Source: Diplonema papillatum
Lineage: Eukaryota > Euglenozoa > Diplonemea > Diplonemida > Diplonemidae
Assembly (NCBI GenBank): GCA_030068145.1
Contig: JAPJBO010000170.1
Location: 247,696 to 311,695, forward strand
DNA: 64,000 nucleotides
Direction: 5' to 3'
The translations under genes were made by a program, and so were the position numbers. How positions within the stretch are numbered: position 1 is the stretch's first letter; each line of letters opens with the position of its first letter. Below are positions 21,467 to 31,300 of this stretch, one piece after another. Below the pieces are notes generated by a model. It worked only from the letters and a program-made list of their open reading frames with translations, was not told the DNA's origin and searched no databases.

Positions 21467-24400
21467 GGGCCGGCAGCCAGCGACGCACAGGACCCGGCCC
21501 CCACGGGCGCTGAACCGGCACCGGCCAGCACGGGGCCGCCATCGGCCAGTCTGCAGAACGCAGCGGGGTCGCAGAGGGCACCGGCGCCCGTGTGCATCTG
21601 CCGCACGACCGGGGAACGGAGGGGTAGACACCGGATGTGGTGCCCCTGCTCCAAGGCCTACCGGGAAGCCGTGGCTGGCGGGAGGGAGCCGGCGGCGATC
21701 CCGCCTCGGACTCCCGCGGAGCCATCAGGGGGCGCTCCCGGGGCCGCGGGCCTAGACGGCCATCGGGGGGGAGCAATCCCCTTCACGTTCGAAGAGGTTG
21801 CGACTGCCGGCATTCGTACTCTGGAGCGGGTACCGGCAGCCGCAAAGCCGCAGGTCTCAGCTCTCTTCGAGACCGTCCTCAGGGCAGCCACCGATGACGC
21901 CGGGTGGTTGCGGGCGTACGCCTTCGCCCCCCTCGTCCTCGCGACCACCCACCGGGGGGGGCGGAAGGCGGTGACGGAGGCCCTCCGCCGCCGCGTCCGC
22001 CTTTGGAGGGCCGGGCAGCTGGACACCCTGTGGGCTGAGGCCCGGGCCGTCTCAGCCGGGAAGGCCGAACGCCGCGCGCGCCGGCGAACCTACCCGGTTG
22101 CAGACGACGTCGACAACAGGCTCGAGCTGCAAACGGACGTCGAGTCCGTGGACGACCTGGACGGGGCCACCGTGCGGCAGGTCCTCCGGCGGGCCCGCGA
22201 CCGATGTTACTCGCGGGCCGTCTCTGCGCTTTCCGCGGCGCAGACTGCTCCGGCGGACGACGCCACGCTGGCGGCCCTGATGGAACTGCACCCCCCTGCC
22301 CCCGAGCTGCCTGACGACCGCAGCCTGCGGCCCGTGGCCGTTGCGAAGCCCTCCCCGGGCGTCATCCGCCGGGTGCTGAAGAAGATGCCGAAAGGCACCG
22401 CCGCCGGCCCGTCCGGCCTGTCTGCGCAGCACCTCCTCGACCTGTGGGACGTCTCCGGGTCGTTCAAAGAGGCAGTGGCAGACGCGGTCTGGGCCCTCTC
22501 TTCCGGTAGGGTGGCTGCAGCCGCCCGGCCGTACCTGTTCGGGGCGAGGCTCGTCCCGTTGGTTAAGAAGTCCGGCGGCATCAGGCCCATTGCATGTGGG
22601 GAGATCCTGCGCCGGGTGGCCGGCAAGGTCCTCGCATCCGACCGGGCAATCAAGGACCTGGGGGCGAACGTCCTCCTGCGGAGTGGGCAAGTCGGTGTCA
22701 GTGTCAAGGCGGGGGCCGACGCAGGCGTGCACGCCATCCGCAGGGTTGCGGCCCTGTACCGCGACAGAGACGTGACCGACAGGGGTATACTGCAGATCGA
22801 CTTCGCCAACGCTTTCAATATGCTGCGGCGGGAAGCGATCATCCGCAGTGTCAACCGACACGCCCCCCAACTGTTGGGGTACGCGTTGGCAGCGTACGAG
22901 AAACACTCCGCGCTAGTGGTGGGCGACCGGGAGATCTCCTCCGAGTGCGGAGTCCAACAAGGGGACCCCTTGGGGCCGCTGCTTTTCAGCCTCGCCTTGC
23001 ACGATGTCGTTGTTCCGCCGAGCCCCGAGGAACAGCCGCCCGTCCCCGCGGCCCTGGCTTCGTCGCAGGTGCCCGCCGATTCTGCCTCCGCGACGCCCGC
23101 ACGGGACTCCGGTCAGCCGGAGCCTGCTGGCGCCATCGGGGGGCAGCCCACCCCGCCAGTGCCGGCGCAGGCCCCAGGCTCGGGGGACCCAGCAGCGTCG
23201 CCGCCACCTGCAGGATCCTCGGCAGCCCGGGGCGCCCCTGAGGGGGCGCTGAGCCAGGCGGAGCTTGACCTCCTGACGTTCTTCCTCGATGACGGGGCGG
23301 CCGGGGGGGAGCTCGACTCCCTCGGTCGCTGGCTGCGGGACTTCGAAGACAGGGCGACAGCGGTCGGGCTCCGCCTGAACCGGGGGAAGTGCAGGCTGTC
23401 CGTCGCCCCCGGCGCCACAATCCCCGAGGCCCTGCAAGGCATCGAGACTTGTCCGCTAGACGAGATTCAGCACCTTGGCGTCCCCTGCGGTTCCCCCGAG
23501 AAGATGCGTGTCTTCGTCGAAGAAGCGGCCAAAGGCGCCGAGAGGAAGATGCGGATGATAGCCTCCCTCCCTGATGCGCATGTGGCTTTGACACTGCTGA
23601 AGTTCTGCGCCGGCTTCGTCAGCGTCGTCCACCTCATGCGCGCAGTGGGGGCCGTCTTTGACTTCGCTGGCATCGATCAGGCCACGCAGTCTTGCCTGGC
23701 GACGATCACGGGCATAGAGACGGACGCATCCGCCTGGGCCCTGGCTTCCCTTCCCGTCAGGCTGGGCGGCTTGGGCCTGCACTCCTGCGCAGATACAGCG
23801 GCGATCGCGCACATCGCGGCCACCTTTGACGGCGAGGCTTGCCTGTCGTCCCTGGTGACCCCCTACGTCCTGCCGCACGCGATGCTTCTCAACGAGGACG
23901 ACACCTTTCTAGCGTCCCTCGAAGACCCGCGCCTTGCACCCTTTGATTCCGTCCTGGAGAAGATTCAGGACGTTCTGCAGGCACGGGATAACTACGGGGG
24001 GCGTGGACAGAAAGTGTGGTCCACGACGGTTCACGGCGAGCGGCGCAAGGCCCTCCTTGACTCGATGACCGAGGAGCTTGGCCGGTCGGGCCAGCTCCAA
24101 GGGCCGGCACTGGCCCTGAAGCAGGTCCAAATCCGGGCGCGGATCCAAAGATGCTCCGGCCAGCATGCGTCCGCGTGGCTTTACGGCAACGCGGAGGCGG
24201 ACCCCAGGCTGTGGCTATCCCCCGCGGAGCTCGCGGTGGCCATCCGGCTTCGGCTCGGGCTGCCCATCGCCCCCATGCCGAGCATCTATCGTCTCTGCGG
24301 GACAGGCTCGGCAGACGTTGACGGAGTGCACGCGCGTAGTTGCTTCTCCGGCGGCCGCCGGACGAGAATGCACAATGCACTCCGCGACGTCATCGCTGAC

Positions 24401-24622
24401 TTCGCCCGCCGCGGCTTTTGGCTTGTGTATTGTTTCATGTCTTGTTTTTTGCCAAGAAGACCGCAGTTGTCCGCCCTGCTCTCTGTGGTGGGCAGTAGTG
24501 ACAACCACAAAGAGGAGCACCCTGTCGCGTACATGAAAGTGCGCTTGACTCGCATCAACTTTGCCGCAGTCCCTGTGACTACAAAGCGGCTATTCTTGCT
24601 GTTTGGATACCTGCAGTGCTGA
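21440..24622 (+). CDS. R2-like retrotransposon ORF2: reverse transcriptase, 3' part replaced
   Basis: Polymerase of an RLE-class non-LTR element. The first codon given is a GTG; the frame is open well upstream (to at least 21254) with no ATG found. It begins with a 2A-like motif GDIHPNPGP; a second, DGNVERNPGP, lies at 21332-21361 in the same frame. RT motif A (QIDFANAFN, Asp near residue 454), motif B (GVQQGDPLGPLLFS near 505-520) and motif C (FLDDG, Asp 617-618) are intact. An ~85-residue Pro/Ala-rich insert separates B and C. Near residue 951 the CCHC of the endonuclease region starts (CRLC...H...C). Homology to the 61-64 kb copy stops at about 24417, before the RPD...D catalytic core; the last ~65 residues are foreign. 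The endonuclease is therefore missing and the copy is dead. Confidence 0.8.
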   Translation: MDGDIHPNPGPAASDAQDPAPTGAEPAPASTGPPSASLQNAAGSQRAPAPVCICRTTGERRGRHRMWCPCSKAYREAVAGGREPAAIPPRTPAEPSGGAPGAAGLDGHRGGAIPFTFEEVATAGIRTLERVPAAAKPQVSALFETVLRAATDDAGWLRAYAFAPLVLATTHRGGRKAVTEALRRRVRLWRAGQLDTLWAEARAVSAGKAERRARRRTYPVADDVDNRLELQTDVESVDDLDGATVRQVLRRARDRCYSRAVSALSAAQTAPADDATLAALMELHPPAPELPDDRSLRPVAVAKPSPGVIRRVLKKMPKGTAAGPSGLSAQHLLDLWDVSGSFKEAVADAVWALSSGRVAAAARPYLFGARLVPLVKKSGGIRPIACGEILRRVAGKVLASDRAIKDLGANVLLRSGQVGVSVKAGADAGVHAIRRVAALYRDRDVTDRGILQIDFANAFNMLRREAIIRSVNRHAPQLLGYALAAYEKHSALVVGDREISSECGVQQGDPLGPLLFSLALHDVVVPPSPEEQPPVPAALASSQVPADSASATPARDSGQPEPAGAIGGQPTPPVPAQAPGSGDPAASPPPAGSSAARGAPEGALSQAELDLLTFFLDDGAAGGELDSLGRWLRDFEDRATAVGLRLNRGKCRLSVAPGATIPEALQGIETCPLDEIQHLGVPCGSPEKMRVFVEEAAKGAERKMRMIASLPDAHVALTLLKFCAGFVSVVHLMRAVGAVFDFAGIDQATQSCLATITGIETDASAWALASLPVRLGGLGLHSCADTAAIAHIAATFDGEACLSSLVTPYVLPHAMLLNEDDTFLASLEDPRLAPFDSVLEKIQDVLQARDNYGGRGQKVWSTTVHGERRKALLDSMTEELGRSGQLQGPALALKQVQIRARIQRCSGQHASAWLYGNAEADPRLWLSPAELAVAIRLRLGLPIAPMPSIYRLCGTGSADVDGVHARSCFSGGRRTRMHNALRDVIADFARRGFWLVYCFMSCFLPRRPQLSALLSVVGSSDNHKEEHPVAYMKVRLTRINFAAVPVTTKRLFLLFGYLQC

Positions 24623-25015
24623 CCCATCAGCTTGAAAGAATTTCCGCGCCTGCGGCGCTGGTATTAGCTTACGTAATGTTACATGTCGTGTTGCCAAGAA
24701 GACCGCAGCTGTCAGCCCTGCTGTCGCAGATAACCGCCAGGCGACACTTGCCTTCTTCGCATGGCTTTTTTGCTTCCCGAAGGACAGTCTCTGTGGTGGA
24801 CAGTAGTGACAACTACAAAGCGGCTAGCAATTCTTGCTGTGTGGCGCTACCTTCGATGAGCAAAACCCACTTGCACGTGCCGCATTTCGTCCGAACACCC
24901 CACACCCTCAACACAGTGTCGGTCTGAGCTCCACACGCAACAAGGACCCTGAAAAGTGCTCTGTACAACATTTGGTAGGATTTTACGTGGGGCTCAGAGC
25001 TCAAACTACTTCCCT
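24418..25015. other. Foreign segment joined to the broken R2-like element
   Basis: No coding homology. An internal duplication is evident: the TTGCCAAGAAGACCGCAG block with CTCTGTGGTGG and CAGTAGTGACAAC occurs at about 24447-24515 and again, with a 70-bp insertion, at 24690-24825. It lies between the RT break and the shared 3' terminus. Confidence 0.55.
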
Positions 25016-25046
25016 GTGTCCCGCGCTCCAAAAAAAAAAAAAAAAA
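25016..25046 (+). mobile_element. Shared retrotransposon 3' terminus with poly(A)
   Basis: GTGTCCCGCGCTCC followed by 17 A. The same terminus ends the copies at 18303, 52441 and 60894 (minus strand there). Only these terminal ~14 bp are shared here; the sequence just upstream differs from the other 3' UTRs. Confidence 0.7.
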
Positions 25047-25348
25047 GAATGGGTTGCGGGGATGGGGGCGAGGAGGGGATGAAGGGGGGAAGTCAATTAG
25101 GCCCATTTTCTCTAATGTCTCTGCATGCTTGGGTCGTGCTGCGCCCTCCGTGTCTTTTTTTTCCTGTTTCCTTGGCGTCGTCCCTTCTTTTTTTTTTTTG
25201 TTCGTGCACTTTCAAGCATGCCGTACATACATCTGGAGATGGTCTGGGCCCTCACCTCCTGGGTGGTGGGGCGACCCGGTGCCGTTGTGGGGGCATTTGG
25301 GAGATAGAATCGCAAGGAGGAGATTGAAAGACGACAGAAAAATAAATA
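25047..25348. other. No supported gene
   Basis: T-rich and G-rich sequence downstream of a poly(A) tract. It ends in an A-rich AAATAAATAAAAAAAAAT run with an in-frame stop just before the RNase H fragment. Confidence 0.4.
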
Positions 25349-26388
25349 AAAAAAAATACGGGCCACCAAGACCCGGAAGCGCCGAAAACCGTACATTGTT
25401 ACGTGGACGGAAAAGGCCCTCCGGAAAGCCGAAGCCGAAGGCGGGGAGATCAAGGTGGCTACCGACGGCAGCTACCACGAACGAGAAGGCAGGGGGTCCG
25501 TAGGCGTCTACGTCAACGGGACGGCTACAGGGCAAAAATCCAAGGTAGGATCAGCTCCAGCACAGACGCAGAACTGTGCGTTGATGGTGCTCGCCACAGC
25601 CCTAGACGCAGTGCAGCCCCAGGCCACAGTCACCCTGCGCAGTGACAGTCAGAGTGCGATAGCCCGCACGCGGAACCCCCGGAAAGGAGACCCCGTCGCC
25701 GCGGTTCTGCGCAACATCCCGGTGGTCCAGTGGGCAAGGGGCCACCGTGACAACGCGGATATCAACGCGGCCGACGAAGCAGCGACCAATGCGCACCAAA
25801 GTAACCGCTCATTCGACATCGAGTGGTGCTACAGCGCAGCCAAAGTCACAAGGCTGTGTCGACGCCGGCGGCAGCAGCCCGACGACAACGCAACGACGAG
25901 GCGAATGACCTGGTGCAGCTGGAAGAGTCCTGCGGAGGAGCCGCAACTGCAGCCGTGACATGGCGGTCCGCGACCGACTGACGAATGAAGTGCCGCCACG
26001 GTGCCTCAGCACGCAAACCCTCCGGGCACTGCGGAAGTTACACGGCGCGACGGACTTGCTCCAGGCCCTGGTCCGAAGGACGATCATGCCGTTTAGAACG
26101 AGCGAGGCGTGCGCCGTCGTAGGATGCGCTGAACGAGGAAGTGCTAAGCACGTGCTCACGGCCAACGACGAGCTTCACGTGCGGAGTTATGGACCCGAAG
26201 CAGACCTGGCGAGAATTTATGGACAATGCAACGTGACGTACTGGCAAATCATGGACGACTTCGCAGCGCGCAACGCCACTGTAATGAAAAGTGTATGCGA
26301 GCGGATCAGCTACCAAGAGCCCAGCGGAAAGGCTGCGGAGTGGGCATCCTGGCTCAAGCATGAATTAAAGTCTAGCCCGATACAGTAG
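25349..26388 (+). pseudogene. LINE 3' fragment: RNase H domain and zinc tail, frameshifted
   Basis: The frame through 25455-25958 encodes a ribonuclease H fold: ATDGSY (first Asp), SDSQSAI (third acidic position) and a terminal ARGHRDNADINAADEAA helix. The glutamate normally found in the AEL motif is absent (QNCALMVLATAL). After a shift near 25920-25958 a second frame (ATG 25960 to 26388) continues with a Cys/His tail (CAVVGCAERGSAKH) of the kind that follows RNase H in LINEs. No RT lies upstream, so this is a 5'-truncated decayed fragment. It converges on the LINE at 26440-28920. Confidence 0.65.
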
Positions 26389-26439
26389 AGCTTCCTAACC
26401 AACCCCCCCGCCCACCGACCACACGCACCAAGCTGAACC

Positions 26440-28920
26440 TCACAAACAAACAAAGGTCGAAAGACACCAATCTGTACGTCCCACGGGATCGTCGGAAACA
26501 CAAATAAACAGAAATTCTTGGTTCGTCTTGGCGGGCGGCGGGAGCTTCGCTTCGGCTTCTCTGGCGCGGCTCGCCTTCGGAGTCGGGCGCTCTACCGGGA
26601 AAGGCGCTACCCTGACCCCCCTACGGCCACTGCGTCGTCTCGGCGGCTCGACAAGACCGCGTCCGCGAACTCCTGAGGTACCAGCCCTCGGCTGGCAAAG
26701 TATCCCAGCGCCAGGTGCGGGTTCTTTCCGACGACATGTCGTGTCGTTTGCCTCTGGTGCTAACCCGGCCAGGTCCCAGTAGGCCGTGGCTGTGGGGCAC
26801 TCTTCGATAGCATGCGCGAGCGAGTACTTCGCTCCGCACTCGCTGCAGAGGCCGTCGTGCGTCCTTGCCGTGCGTCCCCGGACGTATGTGCCGGCCAGGG
26901 GGGAGTTTCCTCCAGTCTGGGCGAAGCCGTACACCATTGGGGACGCACCCACCCTCAGCGCCGAGATGGCGGCCTGTTCCTGCCGGCTCCAGCGTTTGTC
27001 GACTGAAGGTTTCGGACCCGGCGACAGGAGGTGGTACGGGTGGGCTTTCAGCTTCTGACAGCGGTACTCCTTTCTCCCCTTCTTCACGATCGCCTTGACC
27101 ATGTCGTAGTCGATCACGGGTTTTGCTGCGGGGAGGCCGTGCGCCTTCGTCGCTTCCTCGTCGGCGCGCTCGTTGCCTGGGATCCCGCAGTGGCTGGGCA
27201 CGTATTGGAGATACACCTGCCACCGTGTCGCGAGGATTTTGAGGGCCCGCCACGCAAGTCTCTCAAGGACGCCGTTTCGCTGATGATCTTTGAGCGCGGC
27301 GAGAGCGGACTGCGAGTCGGTGAGTACCAGTAGAACCCGCCTGTCGCCGGGAGCCCACGAGCAGGCCTCCATGAGTGCCACGACGATCGCTCTCAGCTCG
27401 GCGAGGAAGCTCGAGTGGCAAAGACCGATGTTCTTCGCGAGCGTCGTGAGACCTTCCTTGGTCTCTACCACTATGCCGTACGAGCCCTGTGGGAGGCCGT
27501 CGGCAGGGGTAGTCAGGGAGCCATCCGTACAAATGGTTACGTCGGCGGGAGGGAGCCTGCCGATCTTCTCCTCTGCCGCTCGGCGATTTCTCGCAGCATC
27601 GCCGCTCTTCTTGAACCCGCCGTCCAGCTTGCATCCAATGTGTATCGTCGGAGGCGCTTCCCACGGTGCGAAGGAGTTCGTGCACTGTGTCCGTACGATT
27701 TTCGCTTTCGCGAGTCCTGTTGTTGCGGCCACCTTGTCCGTCTCCTTTTGCCACCTGTTTGAGGTCCCGGCGAGCCTGTCGGAGGGAGCTCGAGCCGAGC
27801 GTAGCAGGAGCTGTCGAACCCGCGTCGCTTCGTAGGCCGCCAGAGTCGCGAATGGCTGGAGTCCAGCCTCGGCATAAACCGCCTCTCTCTTCGCGCTCAG
27901 GGGACACCCAATGACGTACTTCGCTGCCTTGTAGTGCAGCGCTTCCAGGTCTTTCCCCGTCTGCCGGGGGACGCTCAGGCCCCAGACTCCCACTCCATAC
28001 GTCCACGCCGGCTGTACGTAGGTCTGGTATGCTTGCCTGAGTACACCGTACGTGTTCCCCCACGCCGTGTTCGCCAGCTTGTGCAGGAGCAGCGCGCGTA
28101 TTCGGAATCTCTTCTTCGCCTTTTCCGCCTGCGCCACAAACTGCCAGCTGTCGTCCAGGGTGATCCCGAGTAGGGGGTGCGACTTCACGAACTTCAGAGG
28201 CATTGCGAACGTCGCCGTCTTGAACGCGATGCTTTTCTGCTTCTTAAGCTTCGCCTGCGAAAACGGCTCTCCGTCCACTTCTCGCAGATACCACCCTTTC
28301 AGGTTCTGGCTGTCGGCCGATGCCTCTTCCGGGGTCTCGCTGCAGAGCCCGGTAGGTCCTACCACTTTCAGAATCCTCTCGACCCTCATGCGGACTCTCT
28401 GCCTTTCCGTGTGGAAGACGGGTTTCTGAAGCGCTCGTCGGCGGGCCTTCGGAGGGTGGACGATGATTGCTGCCGTCTTGCCGGTGGAGAGCGCCATCCG
28501 GTTTTCCTCTGTCCATTTGGACACGAGGTCGAGCACCTTCTGGGCCTCCGCTCTGGCCGCCGCTTCCGAATTTCCCGTCACGACCACTGCAAGATCGTCC
28601 GCAAACAAGGATACAAAGACGCCGAGCTTTGTCAGGGATCGGGCCAGGTCGTCGACGAAGCACAGGAATAACAAGGGTGCCGTGACCGTTCCTTGAGGGA
28701 GCCCTGTCTCGAAACCTGAGAACTCTCCGACTACGTCGTCTATTTTTACAGCCGCCTTCCTCCCTCGCAGGAAGGCGGACGTCCATCGAATGAACCTGCT
28801 GGGAAGCCGTCTCTTCAGCAGTTTCAACCTGAGCAGGCCCTTGTCCACCTTGTCGAAGGCTTTGGCGAAGTCGAAGAGCATCACTATCGACGTCTTGCCT
28901 TCAAGCCTTTGCTCTTCCAC
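26440..28920 (-). CDS. 5'-truncated LINE: reverse transcriptase and RNase H
   Basis: Open frame of ~826 codons without its own start. It enters in the RT at LFDFAKAFDKV, with GLPQGTVTAPLLFLCF (motif B) and FADDLAVVVTG (catalytic DD near residue 106). From about residue 465 there is a complete RNase H: CTDGS, AELRAI, LTDSQSAL, GNERADEEA. It ends with a CCHC-type knuckle (CSECGAKYSLAHAIEEC). Close in arrangement to the intact LINE at 53.1-59.95 kb but clearly diverged, so a different family of the same clade. The endonuclease and 5' half are gone; the truncation point coincides with the CAGTGTGAG inverted-repeat element starting at 28922. Confidence 0.8.
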   Translation of the reverse strand: MEEQRLEGKTSIVMLFDFAKAFDKVDKGLLRLKLLKRRLPSRFIRWTSAFLRGRKAAVKIDDVVGEFSGFETGLPQGTVTAPLLFLCFVDDLARSLTKLGVFVSLFADDLAVVVTGNSEAAARAEAQKVLDLVSKWTEENRMALSTGKTAAIIVHPPKARRRALQKPVFHTERQRVRMRVERILKVVGPTGLCSETPEEASADSQNLKGWYLREVDGEPFSQAKLKKQKSIAFKTATFAMPLKFVKSHPLLGITLDDSWQFVAQAEKAKKRFRIRALLLHKLANTAWGNTYGVLRQAYQTYVQPAWTYGVGVWGLSVPRQTGKDLEALHYKAAKYVIGCPLSAKREAVYAEAGLQPFATLAAYEATRVRQLLLRSARAPSDRLAGTSNRWQKETDKVAATTGLAKAKIVRTQCTNSFAPWEAPPTIHIGCKLDGGFKKSGDAARNRRAAEEKIGRLPPADVTICTDGSLTTPADGLPQGSYGIVVETKEGLTTLAKNIGLCHSSFLAELRAIVVALMEACSWAPGDRRVLLVLTDSQSALAALKDHQRNGVLERLAWRALKILATRWQVYLQYVPSHCGIPGNERADEEATKAHGLPAAKPVIDYDMVKAIVKKGRKEYRCQKLKAHPYHLLSPGPKPSVDKRWSRQEQAAISALRVGASPMVYGFAQTGGNSPLAGTYVRGRTARTHDGLCSECGAKYSLAHAIEECPTATAYWDLAGLAPEANDTTCRRKEPAPGAGILCQPRAGTSGVRGRGLVEPPRRRSGRRGVRVAPFPVERPTPKASRAREAEAKLPPPAKTNQEFLFICVSDDPVGRTDWCLSTFVCL

Positions 28921-29837
28921 CCAGTGTGAGACTTAGCTATAGCTAGCTGATAGCTAGCTTTAGCTAGCTAGCTATAGCTGAAAATAGCTAAAATAGCTAA
29001 AATATCTGACAGAGCATTTTCAACGGAAATGTCACTATTCCGACTATTTTCTCGGATTTTGTGCCGTTTTCCACAGTTTACCGGGATTTTTCAGGCAGAT
29101 AAGCATGAGGTTCACACCGTGCTACCCCCCCCCCCAGGGTGGAACATAAGATCTGGGCCTCTGGGCCAAGGGCCAAGCAGGGGTTTTAAGTTTTTTTTGG
29201 GTGGTCACCAGATTCTCTAAGGTGAAATGGTCAAAACCCGCTGGGAAATTGGGGCGAAAAAAAATTTACGAAGCGCGGTTTTTAGGTCATTCCGGCACTC
29301 AAAAAAATTTTTTTTTCGCTGACTTTTTTCCTACAGACCACCTTTGCCGTTAGGTTTTACCGGTAGATAGGTTTCAGTAAAAATGCAAGTACATGGCCCT
29401 ACCCGCACGACTCCGGGTCCGAGCTTCACCCCCCGCCGAACGGTACGGTTGCAGGGGGGGTCCGGGGGGCAGCCCCCCCCGGGGCACGGTACACAACAAA
29501 CAGGTGGCCTTACACTGTGTGACGGTCGAATTTGGCGGTTTGTGACGGTCGAATTTGGCCTGTTTACGTCGTGTGATGCTGTGTGACGGTCGATATTGGT
29601 CTTTTTACGCCGCGTGAATCTGTGTGACAGGGGAAGGTCCGGGAGGGCTCCATCCGGCGCACGGTAGAAGGAATGCTGGCTTGGCAAGCTAGCTGAGATT
29701 TCCGGCAGAATTGTCCTATTAGCCGTTTGGCCAGCTGTTAGATGGTACGAAACGTCCTTCGCTTGACGAGTCATTAGCACGTCTGAACTTCACCAGGGCT
29801 TTCAATATTGACTTGTCTCTAGGTTTTTGCAGAAATT

Positions 29838-30010
29838 TTGGAGTGCATTCCGAACCCGGGGCTTCCTAAGGTTTTGAGCATGATCATGATGATGTCGCTG
29901 ATGCCGTTGCTCGTGCCAAAGTCTTGGAGCTGGCTGTGTGCGGGGGTCATGAAGCACAAACATGGCAATGGGCCGGCAATCGCAGTGTGGCGGTGGCTCC
30001 GGAGCTGCTG
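29838..30010. repeat. Direct repeat, copy 1 (copy 2 at 32058-32212)
   Basis: The segment with GGGGCTTCCTAAGGTTTTGA, TGATGATGTCGCTGATGCCG and CATGAAGCACAAACATGG is repeated at 32058-32212 with about 95% identity. In this copy a CCATT-type array begins 4 bp beyond the shared end. Confidence 0.85.
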
Positions 30011-30014
30011 AGCC

Positions 30015-30250
30015 GGGCCAATTCCCATTCCAGCACCTTTTCCAAACTTTTTGCCCATTCCAGCACTATTTCCAAACTTTTTGCCCATTCCAGCACTAAC
30101 GCAAACTTTTTGCCCATTCCAGCACTCTGCCCAAACTTTTTGCCCATTCCAGCACTCTGCCCAAACTTTTTGCCCATTCCAGCACTATTTCCAAACTTTT
30201 TGCCCATTCCAGCACTATTTCCAAACTTTTTGCCCATTCCAGCACTATTA
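30015..30250 (+). repeat. CCATT-type tandem array, CCAGCAC variant, with left element end
   Basis: Starts GGGCCAATTCCCATTCCAGC and continues as about eight ~28-bp units (TTTTTGCCCATTCCAGCACT with ATTTCCAAAC, CTGCCCAAAC or AACGCAAAC spacers). Mirror image of the array at 18105-18266. No matching right end is found nearby. Confidence 0.8.
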
Positions 30251-30379
30251 CTAGTAATAAATAGCCTACAAAGGTTTCACAACAGTCACTGACAACTTGA
30301 CAAACGTGACCACCGGGCTCCAGTCTACCGGAGTCCGGACCTGTTGTGGAGGGTCCACGAGTAGAAACCGTGTGCAGTG

Positions 30380-31045
30380 TGGGCGGCGGGCCGGTGCGGT
30401 GCGGCGCACCGGTGCGCACCGCACCGGGTACCGCACCGGTGCGGTCGGTGCGGTGCGCTGGTTCGATGCCCTGGGTTGTCGTTTTTTGGACTGTTTTTCG
30501 CTCAGAGTCGCAGGTCCACGTTGCAGATCTTTTTCGACGATATTTTGCTCGAGATCAGCTCCGATGAAGAGATCTGTGGGAAATAGACCTGGGGGTCATA
30601 GAGTTGGTACGTGGTTCGTCGAGCCAGGGACCGGGACGTGGATCCGCGTGAAAATGGAAATCGTGGATCGAAGTTTCCATTTCAGATTTCCTGGTTCAAA
30701 TGCCTGTGCACGCGAAATTATCAATTCCCGCAGGGCACGTTTTTTGACATTTGACCCCGACGAAACAGCACTATTGCGCTGGTAGTTTTGACCGTTTTGG
30801 CGTGAATCTAGGGTGCAAACCTTTGTCAAACCGCGGTGTAGTCTCCGTGCCCGGCTGCCCTGAACACAGAAAGACCCACGAACCATTTGTTCCCTGGGTC
30901 CATTTTTCACAATTCTCTTCATCGGAGCTGAACGTGAGCATAAAATCGACGAAAAAGGTCTGCTACGTGGACCAGCGACAAAATCTCCCCAACAAAGGAA
31001 TTGTGTAGCGCACCGGCGCACCGAACAGCGCACCGGTGCGCGAGG
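30380..31045. repeat. GC-rich CACCGGTGCG inverted pair
   Basis: A palindrome-rich tract at 30380-30470 (GCACCGGTGCG repeated) and a shorter tract at 31005-31042 bracket ~540 bp without a gene. Confidence 0.6.
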
Positions 31046-31300
31046 CGAAGTACTTTCTATTACTATCCCCAAACGTTTATACCATTCTATTACTATCGCA
31101 AACTTTTATACCATTCTATTACTATCCCCAAACTTTTATACCATTCTATTACTATCGCAAACTTTTATACCATTCTATTACTATCCCCAAACTTTTATAC
31201 CATTCTATTACTATCCCCAAGTTTTTATACCATTCTATTACTATCCCCAAACTTTTGTACCATTCTATTTCTATCCCCCCCCCAAATTTTTGTACCATTT
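31045..31300 (+). repeat. CCATT-type tandem array, CTATTACTATC variant
   Basis: About eight ~28-bp units of ACCATTCTATTACTATC with CCCAAACTTTTAT or GCAAACTTTTAT spacers. Same layout as the other arrays: a CCATT core, a variable hexamer and an AAACTTTT linker. Confidence 0.85.
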
